Assembly (NCBI GenBank): GCA_043802345.1 | Contig: JAZDLC010000434.1 | Coordinates: forward strand, 1-6,371 | Length of the DNA stretch: 6,371 bases | Direction: 5' to 3' | DNA from: JAZDLC01 sp043802345 | Lineage (GTDB): Bacteria > Planctomycetota > B15-G4 > JADJEK01 | Shown here: piece by piece, positions 6,275-6,371 of the stretch | How positions within the stretch are numbered: position 1 is the stretch's first letter | Layout of the letters: each line of letters begins with the position of its first letter | Translations under genes and position numbers: made by a program | Notes under the pieces: generated by a model | Told to the model about the DNA's origin: nothing | What the model saw: only the letters and a program-made list of their open reading frames with translations | Database searches by the model: none

Positions 6275-6371
6275 GTGGCCTTCTTCCGCCGGAAGCGGGG
6301 CGCCCGGGGCGAAGACGTCAACCACCGCCCGCCCCGCCCCCCCCGCCAGGTGGTTGAAAAAGAAGTAGGCC
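6275..6371 (+). CDS. Possible start of a downstream gene, cut by the right edge
   Basis: GTG 6275, 1 nt after the OPT stop, opens a frame that stays open for 32 codons to the edge. The peptide begins MAFFRRKRGARGED, then a Pro/Arg-rich stretch NHRPPRPPRQVVEKEVG. GGAAGG (6260-6265) lies 9 nt upstream as a possible SD. The tight spacing suggests translational coupling with the transporter. Against a gene: the stretch holds an 8-C run (6337-6344) and nested inverted repeats, and 32 codons without a stop is unremarkable at this GC content. I do not recognise the peptide. Confidence 0.3.
   Translation, partial: MAFFRRKRGARGEDVNHRPPRPPRQVVEKEVG
6318..6357. repeat. Inverted repeat after the OPT gene
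   Basis: TCAACCACC (6318-6326) and GGTGGTTGA (6349-6357) are perfect 9-bp inverted arms around a 22-nt C-rich loop. A second pair encloses them: GGCCTTCTTC (6277-6286) and GAAGTAGGCC (6362-6371), matching at 9 of 10 positions. No T-run follows on the plus strand, so this is not a standard intrinsic terminator for the OPT gene. It could be part of a dispersed repeat reaching past the edge, or chance. Confidence 0.35.

Noticed and set aside
4165..6321. 718-codon minus-strand open frame opposite the OPT gene
   Set aside because: Its product is a low-complexity Asp/Arg/His/Glu/Gln-rich chain, the usual antisense image of a GC-rich membrane-protein gene. The plus strand has a clear OPT protein with an SD.

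Overview
The window comes from a GC-rich bacterium. Coding sequence is G/C-rich at third positions, and good Shine-Dalgarno (SD) sites precede every intact gene. A secreted-type HEAT-repeat protein with a W-x-x-W-W-x-x-N motif ahead of the repeats recalls proteins common in Planctomycetota and related environmental lineages (Acidobacteriota, Myxococcota and candidate phyla). That placement is a weak inference from one protein, and no rRNA or other marker is present to settle it.

Layout, left to right. (1) Positions 1-1102, minus strand: a HEAT-repeat gene whose 3' end lies beyond the left edge. Its reading frame begins with a convincing signal peptide (start at 1102), is cut by an in-frame TGA at 1015-1013, and then stays open in the same frame to the edge. 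A perfect 7-bp hairpin lies 15 nt after the TGA. (2) 1103-1490: a 388-bp gene-free region between divergent genes. (3) 1491-2516, plus strand: polyphosphate kinase 2 (ppk2), complete. (4) 2523-4058, minus strand: an SLC13/DASS-type sodium-coupled anion transporter. It meets ppk2 tail to tail with only 6 bp between the stop codons, and starts at TTG behind a perfect AGGAGG. (5) 4059-4233: a 175-bp divergent control region. On the plus strand it has a plausible promoter, two mutually exclusive 7-bp hairpins and a tiny serine-rich reading frame that ends on the SD. (6) 4234-6273, plus strand: a complete OPT-family oligopeptide transporter. (7) 6275 to the right edge: a possible start of another gene, 1 nt after the OPT stop, with an 8-C run and nested inverted repeats.

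How the genes fit together: the two transporters share one short divergent intergenic region and would import organic anions (dicarboxylate or citrate type) and small peptides, so a common nutrient response is possible. PPK2 links polyphosphate to nucleotide pools and is a separate transcription unit. This looks like ordinary housekeeping and nutrient-uptake chromosome. I see no CRISPR array, tRNA, rRNA, complete insertion sequence or defence cassette. The two places that do not look ordinary are the TGA in the HEAT-repeat gene and the structured leader of the OPT gene.
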